DNA of 19,581 nt from an uncultured Lachnospiraceae bacterium. GTDB taxonomy: Bacteria > Bacillota > Clostridia > Lachnospirales > Lachnospiraceae. The stretch spans positions 1 to 19,581 of the forward strand of contig UQAW01000075.1 of the NCBI GenBank assembly GCA_900539175.1, written 5' to 3'. Below, in pieces: positions 13,823 through 19,581 of this stretch (position 1 is its first letter; each line of letters begins with the position of its first letter). Below the pieces are notes generated by a model that was not told the origin of the DNA, did no database searches, and saw only the letters and a list, made by a program, of their open reading frames with translations. Made by a program: the position numbers and the translations under genes.

Positions 13823-13987
13823 CTAGTGTACTGTCTCGTTCACTTTCAGAAAAATGACGCAGAATGGATTTTCAGCCTGCAAGGCGGAGGAATGAGGCGT
13901 AGTGGTGGCTACGTCGATTGACGACAACGCAGCAGATGGAAATTCAGGCAAGTCATTTGGTGAAATGTGAATGAGACAGTACATTAG
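13823..13987. mobile_element. MITE-like non-coding inverted-repeat element (about 165 bp)
   Basis: Terminal inverted repeats of 21 bp match at 19 positions: the left end (13823-13843) contains GTGTACTGTCTCGTTCAC and the right end (13967-13987) contains GTGAATGAGACAGTACAT. The similarity continues inward for about 15 more bases (TTTCAG...AAATGAC at the left, GTCATTTGGTGAAAT at the right). The centre holds a hairpin CGTAG-TGGTGG-CTACG (13898-13913). No ORF of note is present. Identical CAA trinucleotides flank both ends (13820-13822 and 13988-13990), a possible short target duplication. The layout fits a miniature element mobilised by a transposase encoded elsewhere. I have the impression similar repeats are common in Lachnospiraceae but cannot verify it. 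A nearby stem, AAGGGGCAGA/TCTGCCCTT (13989-14021), adjoins the right end. Confidence 0.65.
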
Positions 13988-14031
13988 CAAGGGGCAGAGC
14001 TAAAATATCGGTTCTGCCCTTATCCAACATA

Positions 14032-14247
14032 TTAATATGATTCTAATAAATTCTCCGCATCCACCCATATCTGCATATTCCTCTCAAGATACAATCTTGC
14101 ATATTCAAGCGGCTCATTTATTGTCAAAGCATTTAAGGCACATTCAGAGCAGGGAGTAGTTTTCAATTCTTCTTCTGCTTTATTGCAATTTATCCGTAAA
14201 AAGTAACCTGCATAGGTATATATGTCAATACTGTTATGGTGGATATT
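14032..14247 (-). pseudogene. Start-less remnant of a small mobile-element-type gene
   Basis: On the minus strand a 71-codon frame reads NIHHNSIDIYTYAGYFLRIN, then PCSECALNALTINEPLEYAR, and ends WVDAENLLESY-stop. It has real-protein character, including a CSEC pair and an amphipathic C-terminus, but is preceded directly by TGA and has no ATG, GTG or TTG start. An original ATG may have been lost just at that TGA. I do not recognise the family; its style resembles the short hypothetical proteins of clostridial integrative elements. It could instead be the 3' end of a larger gene truncated upstream. Confidence 0.45.
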
Positions 14248-15050
14248 TCAAGGTTCATAATGCCCTATGGGAAGTTATAACACAAGGGAAATTTTAAGGG
14301 AAAGCTTACCTGCGATAAACTTAGTGTTTTCAAGAATTAGCGGAGAATTTGTGATGCAGGAACTGTTATGGTCTGAACATGACAGGGAATTTAGGAGGAA
14401 ACCTGGTCTTTGGCAGGACGTGGGGTTTCCTTTTTTCGTATTACCTCTTAATCATAGCGCAATCTGAATAGTACGCGGGAAAAAAGCATGCCGTTTTTAC
14501 AGACCATCGCGCAGTGATTTTGTTCAATTACAATTTATATCGTGTAAAATTTTCTTAGTTTTCCGGGAATTCCATGAATCTGTATAACTGAATGATTGAT
14601 GCAGTCTGCTTTATTCAGATAATAATTAATGCATTTTACCAGTTCTTTCTTAAATGAAAGGAAGCTTTTAAACGGAAGAAGATATCTGAGTGCAATTACT
14701 GCACTGAGAGGGTCCATTCTTTCCATAGATGTACTGTTCGCCGTTCATTGGAATGGCGAGTTTCTGGTGGAGTGCAGTATCAGGAAAATCCTTGTCAAAG
14801 TGAAAGGAACAAAGGCGTTTACTGTGGGCAAATACATTTCTGATCAGACAGAGTTTTATTACCGTTTATGAAATTACAGGGAAAATATACACGGCTTTTG
14901 CCAATGGAGATATTTCCCAGGAACAGTATGATGACCAGCAGCATGAGACCATGGAAACGGAGCAGAAACTGGAAATTGTGAAAGAGCATGTTGACTGTAT
15001 GTAGATAGGAAGACAAAAGTAAACTATTTGTGAATAATCTACGAAACGGG
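14248..15050. other. Gene-poor, apparently decayed stretch
   Basis: About 800 bases in which I see no intact gene. Short frames occur: 14267-14467 plus, 14535-14726 minus (with KKELVKCINYYLNKADCINH) and 14629-14871 plus. An open stretch ending at 15003 on the plus strand contains ANGDISQEQYDDQQ and stops at TAG. None has a good ribosome binding site or a recognisable domain. The mixture of protein-like fragments on both strands suggests remnants of mobile-element genes. Confidence 0.5.
14396..14436 (+). terminator. Stem-loop followed by T-run in the decayed region
   Basis: AGGAAACC (14396-14403) and GGTTTCCT (14424-14431) form a perfect 8-pair stem with a 20-base loop and a run of six T. It looks like an intrinsic terminator on the plus strand, though no intact gene precedes it. 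It may be left over from a lost gene or may end a small RNA. Confidence 0.55.
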
Positions 15051-15102
15051 TTGACAGCTAATTGGAATTAGCCTACAATAAGAAAAGCTAATTAAGATTA
15101 GC
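15051..15102 (+). promoter_or_regulatory. Promoter with twin TetR-type operators
   Basis: TTGACA (15051-15056), a 17-base spacer and TACAAT (15074-15079) form a near-consensus promoter. The perfect palindrome GCTAATT-GG-AATTAGC (15057-15072) fills the spacer. A second copy, GCTAATTAAGATTAGC (15087-15102), follows just past the start of transcription. Their centres are 30 bp apart, about three helical turns. Two matching sites, one blocking the promoter and one just after it, predict tight cooperative autorepression by the TetR protein encoded from 15116. Confidence 0.82.
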
Positions 15103-15115
15103 TTTGGAGGTACTT

Positions 15116-15739
15116 ATGAATACAAAACAGAGAATTATGAAGGAAGCATTAACTCTATTTGCTGAAAAGGGATATAATGATGTGTACGTAAGTGATATAG
15201 CACAGGCAGTTGGCATAAAAGCTCCGTCCTTATATAAGCATTTTAAGAGTAAGCAGGAAATATTTGATGCCATTCTTGAAGAACTGAAAAGGAGCTATAC
15301 ACAACAGGCGGCAATGCTTAATATCAACGGAAATAATACGCAGATTGACGCTGACATATATGCAGAGGTCAGCGAAAGTTCTTTGGTGGAAATGGGAAAA
15401 GGTCTGTTTCTTTATTTTCTGCACGATGAATATACGAAATTATTCAGAAAAATGCTCACATTAGAACAGTTTCATAATGCAGAGCTTTCAGAACTATATT
15501 CAAGGCAATATTTTGATGACCCGTTGAAATACCAAAGTGACTTGTTTGCTTTGCTGATTGGAAAAGGGATTTTCAAAGAGGAAAACGCTGATATTATGGC
15601 TTTGCACTTTTATTCACCTATTTACACTCTGCTTACTCTGTGCGACAGACATCCGGACAGAGAAAACGAAGCATTGAAAATGCTTGAAAAACATATTAAG
15701 CAATTTAACGTCATTTATTTGAGGAAGGATGAAAAATGA
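15116..15739 (+). CDS. TetR/AcrR-family regulator
   Basis: This 207-aa protein has an N-terminal TetR helix-turn-helix (residues 4-50: RIMKEALTLFAEKGYNDVYV, then IAQAVGIKAPSLYKHFKSK). The C-terminal domain (about 60-200) is helical, with the segment FRKMLTLEQFHNAELSELYS, and probably binds a ligand. The ATG at 15116 is set by TTGGAGG five bases before it; a TTG at 15104 would overlap that site. Its last codons overlap the start of the flavodoxin-type gene (ATGA), so the two are translated together. This pairing suggests a regulator that senses a compound handled by the reductase. The twin palindromes in its promoter are its likely operators. Confidence 0.9.
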   Translation: MNTKQRIMKEALTLFAEKGYNDVYVSDIAQAVGIKAPSLYKHFKSKQEIFDAILEELKRSYTQQAAMLNINGNNTQIDADIYAEVSESSLVEMGKGLFLYFLHDEYTKLFRKMLTLEQFHNAELSELYSRQYFDDPLKYQSDLFALLIGKGIFKEENADIMALHFYSPIYTLLTLCDRHPDRENEALKMLEKHIKQFNVIYLRKDEK

Positions 15740-16431
15740 AGGTAGTATTGATAAACGGACAAAATCATAAGGGCAGCTCCTATCATATCGGCAAAATGCT
15801 TGTGGAGCAATTTCCCGAAAGCGAAATCAGCGAATTCTTTTTGCCAAAGGATTTGGAACATTTTTGTGTAGGCTGTTATACCTGCATTAAGAATGAAGAA
15901 AAATGCCCATTCTATACGGAGAAGAAACGCATCATGGACGAGGTGGAAAAGGCAGACTTATTGATATTTGCAACACCTACATACTGTATGAGAGCATCTG
16001 CCCAGATAAAGGCGTTTATTGACCTTACATTTACCTATTGGATGTCACATAAACCAAGAGCTTGTATGTTTTCAAAAAAAGCCGTTGTAATATCAACAGC
16101 AGCTGGAGCGGGAATGAAATCAGCTACTAAAGATATCCAAAACACTTTATTTTATTGGGGAGTGCCTTATATTAAAGAATATGGTATTGCAGTTCAAGCA
16201 ATGAGTTGGGAGCAAGTTTCTGACAAGAAAAAAGATCGTATAAAACAAGATATTGAGAAATTGGCAAAAAAGATTTCTAATAATCAAAATATCCGTGTTG
16301 GTTTTAAAACAAGGTTTATGTTTGGGGTTATGCGTATGATGCAAAACAAAGGTTGGGGTTCTTCTCTCGAAGAAAAGGAATATTGGAAGGAAAATGGATG
16401 GCTTGACAAAAAACGCCCATGGAATAAGTGA
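15736..16431 (+). CDS. Flavodoxin-family NAD(P)H-dependent oxidoreductase
   Basis: This 231-aa protein has a flavodoxin-like fold: the N-terminal strand and FMN-phosphate loop MKVVLINGQNHKGSSYHIGK, a second flavin-contact region LLIFATPTYCMRASAQIKAF, and STAAGAGMKSATKDI after the third strand. A cysteine cluster, C44-x2-C47-x2-C50 with C57 (FCVGCYTCIKNEEKCPF), is typical of iron-sulfur-flavoprotein-like or NADPH-dependent FMN reductases and may bind a metal centre or act in redox. The C-terminal 60 residues are lysine-rich and lie outside the core fold. The gene starts within the TetR stop codon (ATGA), with GAGGAAGGA upstream. It probably reduces quinones, nitro compounds or a toxic electrophile that the TetR senses; the substrate is inferred only. 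Confidence 0.88.
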   Translation: MKVVLINGQNHKGSSYHIGKMLVEQFPESEISEFFLPKDLEHFCVGCYTCIKNEEKCPFYTEKKRIMDEVEKADLLIFATPTYCMRASAQIKAFIDLTFTYWMSHKPRACMFSKKAVVISTAAGAGMKSATKDIQNTLFYWGVPYIKEYGIAVQAMSWEQVSDKKKDRIKQDIEKLAKKISNNQNIRVGFKTRFMFGVMRMMQNKGWGSSLEEKEYWKENGWLDKKRPWNK

Positions 16432-16763
16432 GGATATGATATACAAAAAGCGGAATTCAGATAGAGACTACAGTATAGTTATGCTCTTATTTCAAGATAT
16501 TTCTGGCAGGCTCAGTTTTTATAAAAAGGTTGTTCATCATCCAGCGCAGAGCCGGAGATCACCATGAGTAATTTTCTACTCCGAGGTCACTTTTATTGCC
16601 CGGACGTATCTTCAATTCAAAGATTTATCAATAGTAAGTAGCGGAAGAAAAAGCCTTGGGGATTATCCAGGAGTGCTATTCAAATTGTGGCAATTGTATT
16701 TTGAGTAATAGTAGTGTATAATTGAACAACAAAATGATAAAGCGGGGTTTGTAGGAAACGGAT
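16432..16763 (+). other. Gap before the nitrilase gene
   Basis: About 330 bases without a convincing gene. Two short ATG frames exist: one at 16436-16567 (43 codons) and one starting near 16564 (25 codons, MSNFLLRGHFYCPDVSSIQR). Neither has domain signals. The only element I can support is a promoter at the right end (16694-16722). No terminator for the flavodoxin gene is evident. Confidence 0.4.
16694..16722 (+). promoter_or_regulatory. Candidate promoter for the nitrilase gene
   Basis: TTGTAT (16694-16699), a 17-base spacer and TATAAT (16717-16722), 42 bases before the ATG. The -10 box is perfect and the -35 box weak. Confidence 0.5.
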
Positions 16764-17630
16764 ATGAGAATTTTTGCAATAGAACTGAATAATGATATCA
16801 AAGGAATTCCGCAACGAAAGCAGTATATTGAATCTATCTTGTCAAAACTACAAAAACCTGACATGGTGGTACTTCCTGAACTTGCTCTTTGCAGTTATAT
16901 GGCATGTCAGGAGATTTGGAAGTATGCTGATAACAGCGGAAGAGATACAACTGAATGGGCAGTGGATATGGCTCGAAAATATCACACCTATATTGGAGTG
17001 GGTTATTTAGACAAGCAAGACGGTGATTATTACAATCGTTATATGATTGCTAATCCAGAGGGAGTATGCGGTATTGTAACAAAGTCTGAGGGAGAAACAG
17101 CAGTATTTAAAAATGGTTCATTTGGCAGCATCATTGAAACACCTTTCGGAAAAGTAGGAGTTGCAATCTGTTATGATTCTAAGCGAAAACACTTTTATGA
17201 TAATATCAAAGATCAGGAGCTCTGCTTAATTCTATTTCCGCATGGCTGTCCTGCAAATCCTAAAAAGTCTGAGGAAGAAAAGAAAAATAATGATGACTTC
17301 TGTGGTAAATATGCAGATGCCTTTGGTGTTCCGGTCATATATGTGAACAGCATAGGCAAATTAGAGTACATGCCTGGCAAAATGGGCAGAATGATGGCAA
17401 GCGCCGGATTTAGGATGAATGGCTATAGTAAGATATATTCTAAGAGTCCGATGATAGCAACTGGAGTGTCCGAAGCTATAGCAAGTGATATAGAAATCAG
17501 ACCGCGAGGTATTACTCACGCAATACGTTTTTATGGAAAGAATCTGATTAAGGGAAACTGGTTTTTTCGTTGGTTTATTCTTAAACCAGATGCGAAAGCT
17601 GGGTTAAAGATATATGAACGAAATAAATAA
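16764..17630 (+). CDS. Carbon-nitrogen hydrolase (nitrilase superfamily)
   Basis: This 288-aa cytoplasmic amidohydrolase-type enzyme shows the nitrilase triad: E39 (VVLPELALCSY), K107 (IVTKSEGE) and nucleophile C136 (VAICYDSKRKH), in that order and with family-like spacing. The strands GKVGVAICYD and LCLILFPHGCPAN match the conserved core. The loop IVTKSEGETAVFKNG replaces the common KxHL text, so the substrate pocket may differ. The family hydrolyses amides, carbamoyl compounds or nitriles; the substrate here cannot be read. The last 35 residues are basic and aromatic (KNLIKGNWFFRWFILK). The ribosome binding site is weak (GTAGGAAAC). It is the first of four plus-strand genes of unrelated enzymatic type with separate spacing; an operon with the methyltransferase is possible but not shown. 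Confidence 0.85.
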   Translation: MRIFAIELNNDIKGIPQRKQYIESILSKLQKPDMVVLPELALCSYMACQEIWKYADNSGRDTTEWAVDMARKYHTYIGVGYLDKQDGDYYNRYMIANPEGVCGIVTKSEGETAVFKNGSFGSIIETPFGKVGVAICYDSKRKHFYDNIKDQELCLILFPHGCPANPKKSEEEKKNNDDFCGKYADAFGVPVIYVNSIGKLEYMPGKMGRMMASAGFRMNGYSKIYSKSPMIATGVSEAIASDIEIRPRGITHAIRFYGKNLIKGNWFFRWFILKPDAKAGLKIYERNK

Positions 17631-17823
17631 CTTCCTGTTTGTGGGGAAGTATAATTGGTGCAGCAGTTAGTAGATATACTGAAATAATGTATTTGCTTGT
17701 TTTCAGGTTAGGTGGAATGATGATTGGGCTTGTAATTGGCTTAAATATAAAAAAGATAAGTCAGACAAGAAATAATTCAACTCCACGTTTGCCGAACGGA
17801 GTAAATTTAGAAAGGGAATGTTT

Positions 17824-18423
17824 ATGTTTTGGGATAAAGTATCTAATTTTTATGACCTGTTTGAAACCGTATACAATGGAAAAGTATACCGGGGACTTGG
17901 AGAAAAAGTATCAGAAGAAATTGACGAAAATGATGTTGTATTGGAGTGCGCCTGCGGTACAGGTGCTATTAGCAAATATATTGCTCCTAAATGCAAACAG
18001 TTAATTGCAACGGATTTTTCCATAAAAATGTTAGAACAGACTTCAAAAAAATGTCGGGAATATAATAATGTAAAGATAGAACGTGCAGATATAACACAGT
18101 TGAAATTTCATGATAACCGTTTTGATAAGGTAGTTGCAGGAAATGTGATACATTTATTGGAAAAACCGTATGGCGCAATTAAAGAATTGGAAAGGGTATG
18201 TAAAGCAGGAGGAAAAATCATTATTCCAACATATATCAACGACTCCAACGGAGCAAATAAAAAAGCAGTGCGATTGCTTGAAGCTGCAGGAGCGAATTTT
18301 AAAAGGCAATTTGATATTGATACATACAAACAATTTTTTGAAAAGGCAGAGTATAAAGATGTTGACTATTTTATTGTCGATGGAAGAATGCCTTGTGCAG
18401 TAGCAATTATCACGAAGCAATAA
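17824..18423 (+). CDS. Class I SAM-dependent methyltransferase
   Basis: This 199-aa protein has a Rossmann-type methyltransferase fold. Motif I is VVLECACGTGAISKYIA (residues 38-54), where the usual D/E-x-G-x-G-x-G reads E-C-A-C-G-T-G. The next acidic position is ATDFSIKML, motif II is IERADITQLKF, and the motif after it is KVVAGNVIHLLEKPYGAIKE. The wording fits the methyltransferase-11/25 group that includes UbiE-like small-molecule methyltransferases; the acceptor is unknown. I chose the ATG at 17824 because GAAAGGGA lies about 7 bases upstream; the ATG at 17818 abuts that site. The first glycine of motif I is replaced by Ala (or Cys, depending on alignment), a mild deviation. Confidence 0.87.
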   Translation: MFWDKVSNFYDLFETVYNGKVYRGLGEKVSEEIDENDVVLECACGTGAISKYIAPKCKQLIATDFSIKMLEQTSKKCREYNNVKIERADITQLKFHDNRFDKVVAGNVIHLLEKPYGAIKELERVCKAGGKIIIPTYINDSNGANKKAVRLLEAAGANFKRQFDIDTYKQFFEKAEYKDVDYFIVDGRMPCAVAIITKQ

Positions 18424-18448
18424 CTTTTCATTGATGAAGGAATGGACA

Positions 18449-19018
18449 ATGCCGAAGGGGATTATTATATTGGGCTCAGCAGGAGCCGGAAAAACAACGC
18501 TGGGAAAACTTGTTGCTAAAAAGTTAAGAATAGTTTTTCTGGATATTGATGAATATATTTGGAAGAACGATACTGATATGCCGTATACCGTTATGTATTC
18601 TAAGGATGAGAAAATCAGAAAACTTAGTGGTGCTGTAGAAGCAGCGGGAGAATTTGTTATGGCTGGTTCTATGAACAGTTTTCATGAGCATTTCGACCCC
18701 TTGTTTCGATTGGCAGTTTATCTGACCGCTGATGAAAAGATTCGCGTAGAGAGAGTACACCGTAGGGAACTTGAAGAATTTGGAAATCGTATTTTGCCGG
18801 ATGGAGATATGTTTGAAGCTCATCAATCCTTTTTGAAAGATGTGGCAGGCTATGATTGGGGGACAGGTTCCTGTAACAGTGAACGGCATGAGGAATGGCT
18901 CAGTCAGTTGACTTGCCCGATTCTTAGACTTGATGGGTGCGGGAAATTGGAAAATAATGCAAAAACTATTATTGAAATATATCAGAAAATGAATGATGGA
19001 AAATTGGCTGACAGTTGA
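18449..19018 (+). CDS. P-loop kinase-like protein (shikimate/adenylate-kinase type AAA)
   Basis: This 189-aa protein opens with MPKGIIILGSAGAGKTTLGK, a Walker A loop with G9 to T16 near the N-terminus. VFLDIDEYIWK follows at the place where small-molecule kinases bind substrate with Asp. AVYLTADEKIRVERVHRREL resembles the lid region with its arginines (RVERVHRRE). The length is close to shikimate kinase, but no shikimate-specific motif is evident, so the substrate is undefined; related standalone proteins are annotated as AAA or kinase-like. I chose the ATG at 18449 because AAGGA lies 7 bases upstream; ATG at 18434 and TTG at 18431 lie before that site. It begins 26 bases after the methyltransferase stop, so the two may be co-transcribed. 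Confidence 0.8.
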   Translation: MPKGIIILGSAGAGKTTLGKLVAKKLRIVFLDIDEYIWKNDTDMPYTVMYSKDEKIRKLSGAVEAAGEFVMAGSMNSFHEHFDPLFRLAVYLTADEKIRVERVHRRELEEFGNRILPDGDMFEAHQSFLKDVAGYDWGTGSCNSERHEEWLSQLTCPILRLDGCGKLENNAKTIIEIYQKMNDGKLADS

Positions 19019-19057
19019 GTGAATGAGTAAGGGCGTATGATTTTTAAAATATGCCAT

Positions 19058-19085
19058 TTGATTATGAAGTAGTTAATTTTATAAT
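19058..19085 (+). promoter_or_regulatory. Candidate promoter for the last gene
   Basis: TTGATT (19058-19063), a 16-base spacer and TATAAT (19080-19085), 35 bases before the ATG at 19121. Confidence 0.5.
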
Positions 19086-19120
19086 ATAACAAAGCTATTC
19101 GTGGAGGTCACAGGTTAGGA

Positions 19121-19581
19121 ATGAAGAAGATTGCAGATATATTTGGACAATGGGATGAAACCATCATATGGTCCTGTCTGCAGGGCCTGATGGGAGAAAT
19201 ATATACAAATGCTCCGGAGGATGACGCGGTAATGGCAATATTAGGTGATTTTGCTTTTTATGCTGGAAAGCCGAGTGCGAAATTACTTAGATTCAAACCA
19301 GAAAGTTGTACGCAAGATTTTATCATTATGGTTCCGCAGAATGACAAGTGGGCTGAGTTGATTGAAAAATGTTACGGAAAAAAGGCTAAAAAAGTTTCCA
19401 GATATGCAATCAAAAAAGAAAGGGACATTTTTGATAAATATAAACTTCAGCAGGCTGTTTTGCAATTGCCTGAGGGATATGAGTTGAAGCTTCTGGAAGA
19501 AGATGATTATGTGTTATGTCAGAAAGACAGGTGGGCAAATGATTTGGTATCACAGTTTAAAAGTTATAATAGTTATAGAAA
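19121..19581 (+). CDS. N-terminus of a probable GNAT-family acetyltransferase (cut by window edge)
   Basis: The frame is open from the ATG at 19121 to the last base (153 codons) with no stop. It begins MKKIADIFGQWDETIIWSCL and contains LGDFAFYAGKPSAKLLRF, FIIMVPQNDKWAELIEKCYG and KKVSRYAIKKERDIFDKYKL. This resembles the N-terminal part of the GNAT acetyltransferases of Firmicutes related to zwittermicin-resistance-like proteins (from memory); the acetyl-CoA-binding C-terminal part lies outside the window, so the call rests on the N-terminal style alone. GGAGGT lies 12 bases and TTAGGA directly before the ATG. A promoter candidate precedes it, so it is probably transcribed on its own. Confidence 0.6.
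   Translation, partial: MKKIADIFGQWDETIIWSCLQGLMGEIYTNAPEDDAVMAILGDFAFYAGKPSAKLLRFKPESCTQDFIIMVPQNDKWAELIEKCYGKKAKKVSRYAIKKERDIFDKYKLQQAVLQLPEGYELKLLEEDDYVLCQKDRWANDLVSQFKSYNSYR

Noticed and set aside
14250..14440. Possible riboswitch or T-box leader ending in the terminator at 14396-14436
   Set aside because: I could not find a T-box motif or any aptamer core I know, and no gene follows closely on the plus strand.
14535..14726. Minus-strand frame considered as the C-terminus of an IS3-type transposase
   Set aside because: The resemblance of KKELVKCINYYLNK to transposase C-termini is faint and no DDE motif or terminal repeats are visible.
1..19581. CRISPR arrays, tRNA genes, rRNA genes
   Set aside because: I saw no regularly spaced direct repeats and no tRNA or rRNA-like segments on either strand.

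Overview
The window looks like accessory DNA from a low-to-moderate G+C gut-type Clostridia genome, most likely Lachnospiraceae. This is inferred from the AAGGAGG-type ribosome binding sites, the TTGACA/TATAAT promoters, and the gene families (MobA/MobL relaxase, DUF3847-type protein, Tn916-like Xis and Int, TipAS/BmrR-type MerR regulators, TetR plus paired ABC exporters). There are no rRNA or tRNA genes and no CRISPR array.

Region 1 (1-5615) is the integrase end of a mobilizable or integrative element that continues off the left edge. On the minus strand, reading leftward, lie an excisionase, a DUF3847-type small basic protein, an oriT-like site, a MobA/MobL relaxase and a long coiled-coil membrane protein cut by the edge. 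A 119-aa coiled-coil gene is nested entirely within the relaxase gene in another frame, and the membrane-protein gene also starts inside it. Diverging from xis are an XRE repressor and a tyrosine integrase. The xis/XRE intergenic region holds two back-to-back promoters and two near-identical ATTGCA-N3-TGCAAT palindromes, a plausible switch for the element. The oriT candidate has an RSF1010-type layout: a hairpin directly abutting ATAAGTGCGCCCT.

Region 2 (5616-8535) has three tandem plus-strand regulators with drug-sensing domains: AraC with a GyrI-like domain, MerR with a TipAS domain, and MerR with a GyrI-like domain (BmrR type). Both MerR genes have a textbook 19-bp-spacer MerR promoter. 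No transporter gene lies among them.

Region 3 (8536-13805) begins with a decayed relaxase-like C-terminal remnant. It is followed by a TetR regulator with a perfect palindromic operator and a translationally coupled pair of half-size ABC transporters that probably form a heterodimer.

Region 4 (13806-15050) is debris: a MITE-like inverted-repeat element of about 165 bp, a start-less minus-strand gene remnant, a stem-loop with a T-run, and about 800 bp in which I recognise no intact gene.

Region 5 (15051-19581) holds a TetR-flavodoxin oxidoreductase operon with two matching operators, then a nitrilase-superfamily amidohydrolase, a SAM methyltransferase, a P-loop kinase-like protein, and the start of a GNAT-like acetyltransferase cut by the right edge. 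The last four look like independent accessory genes.
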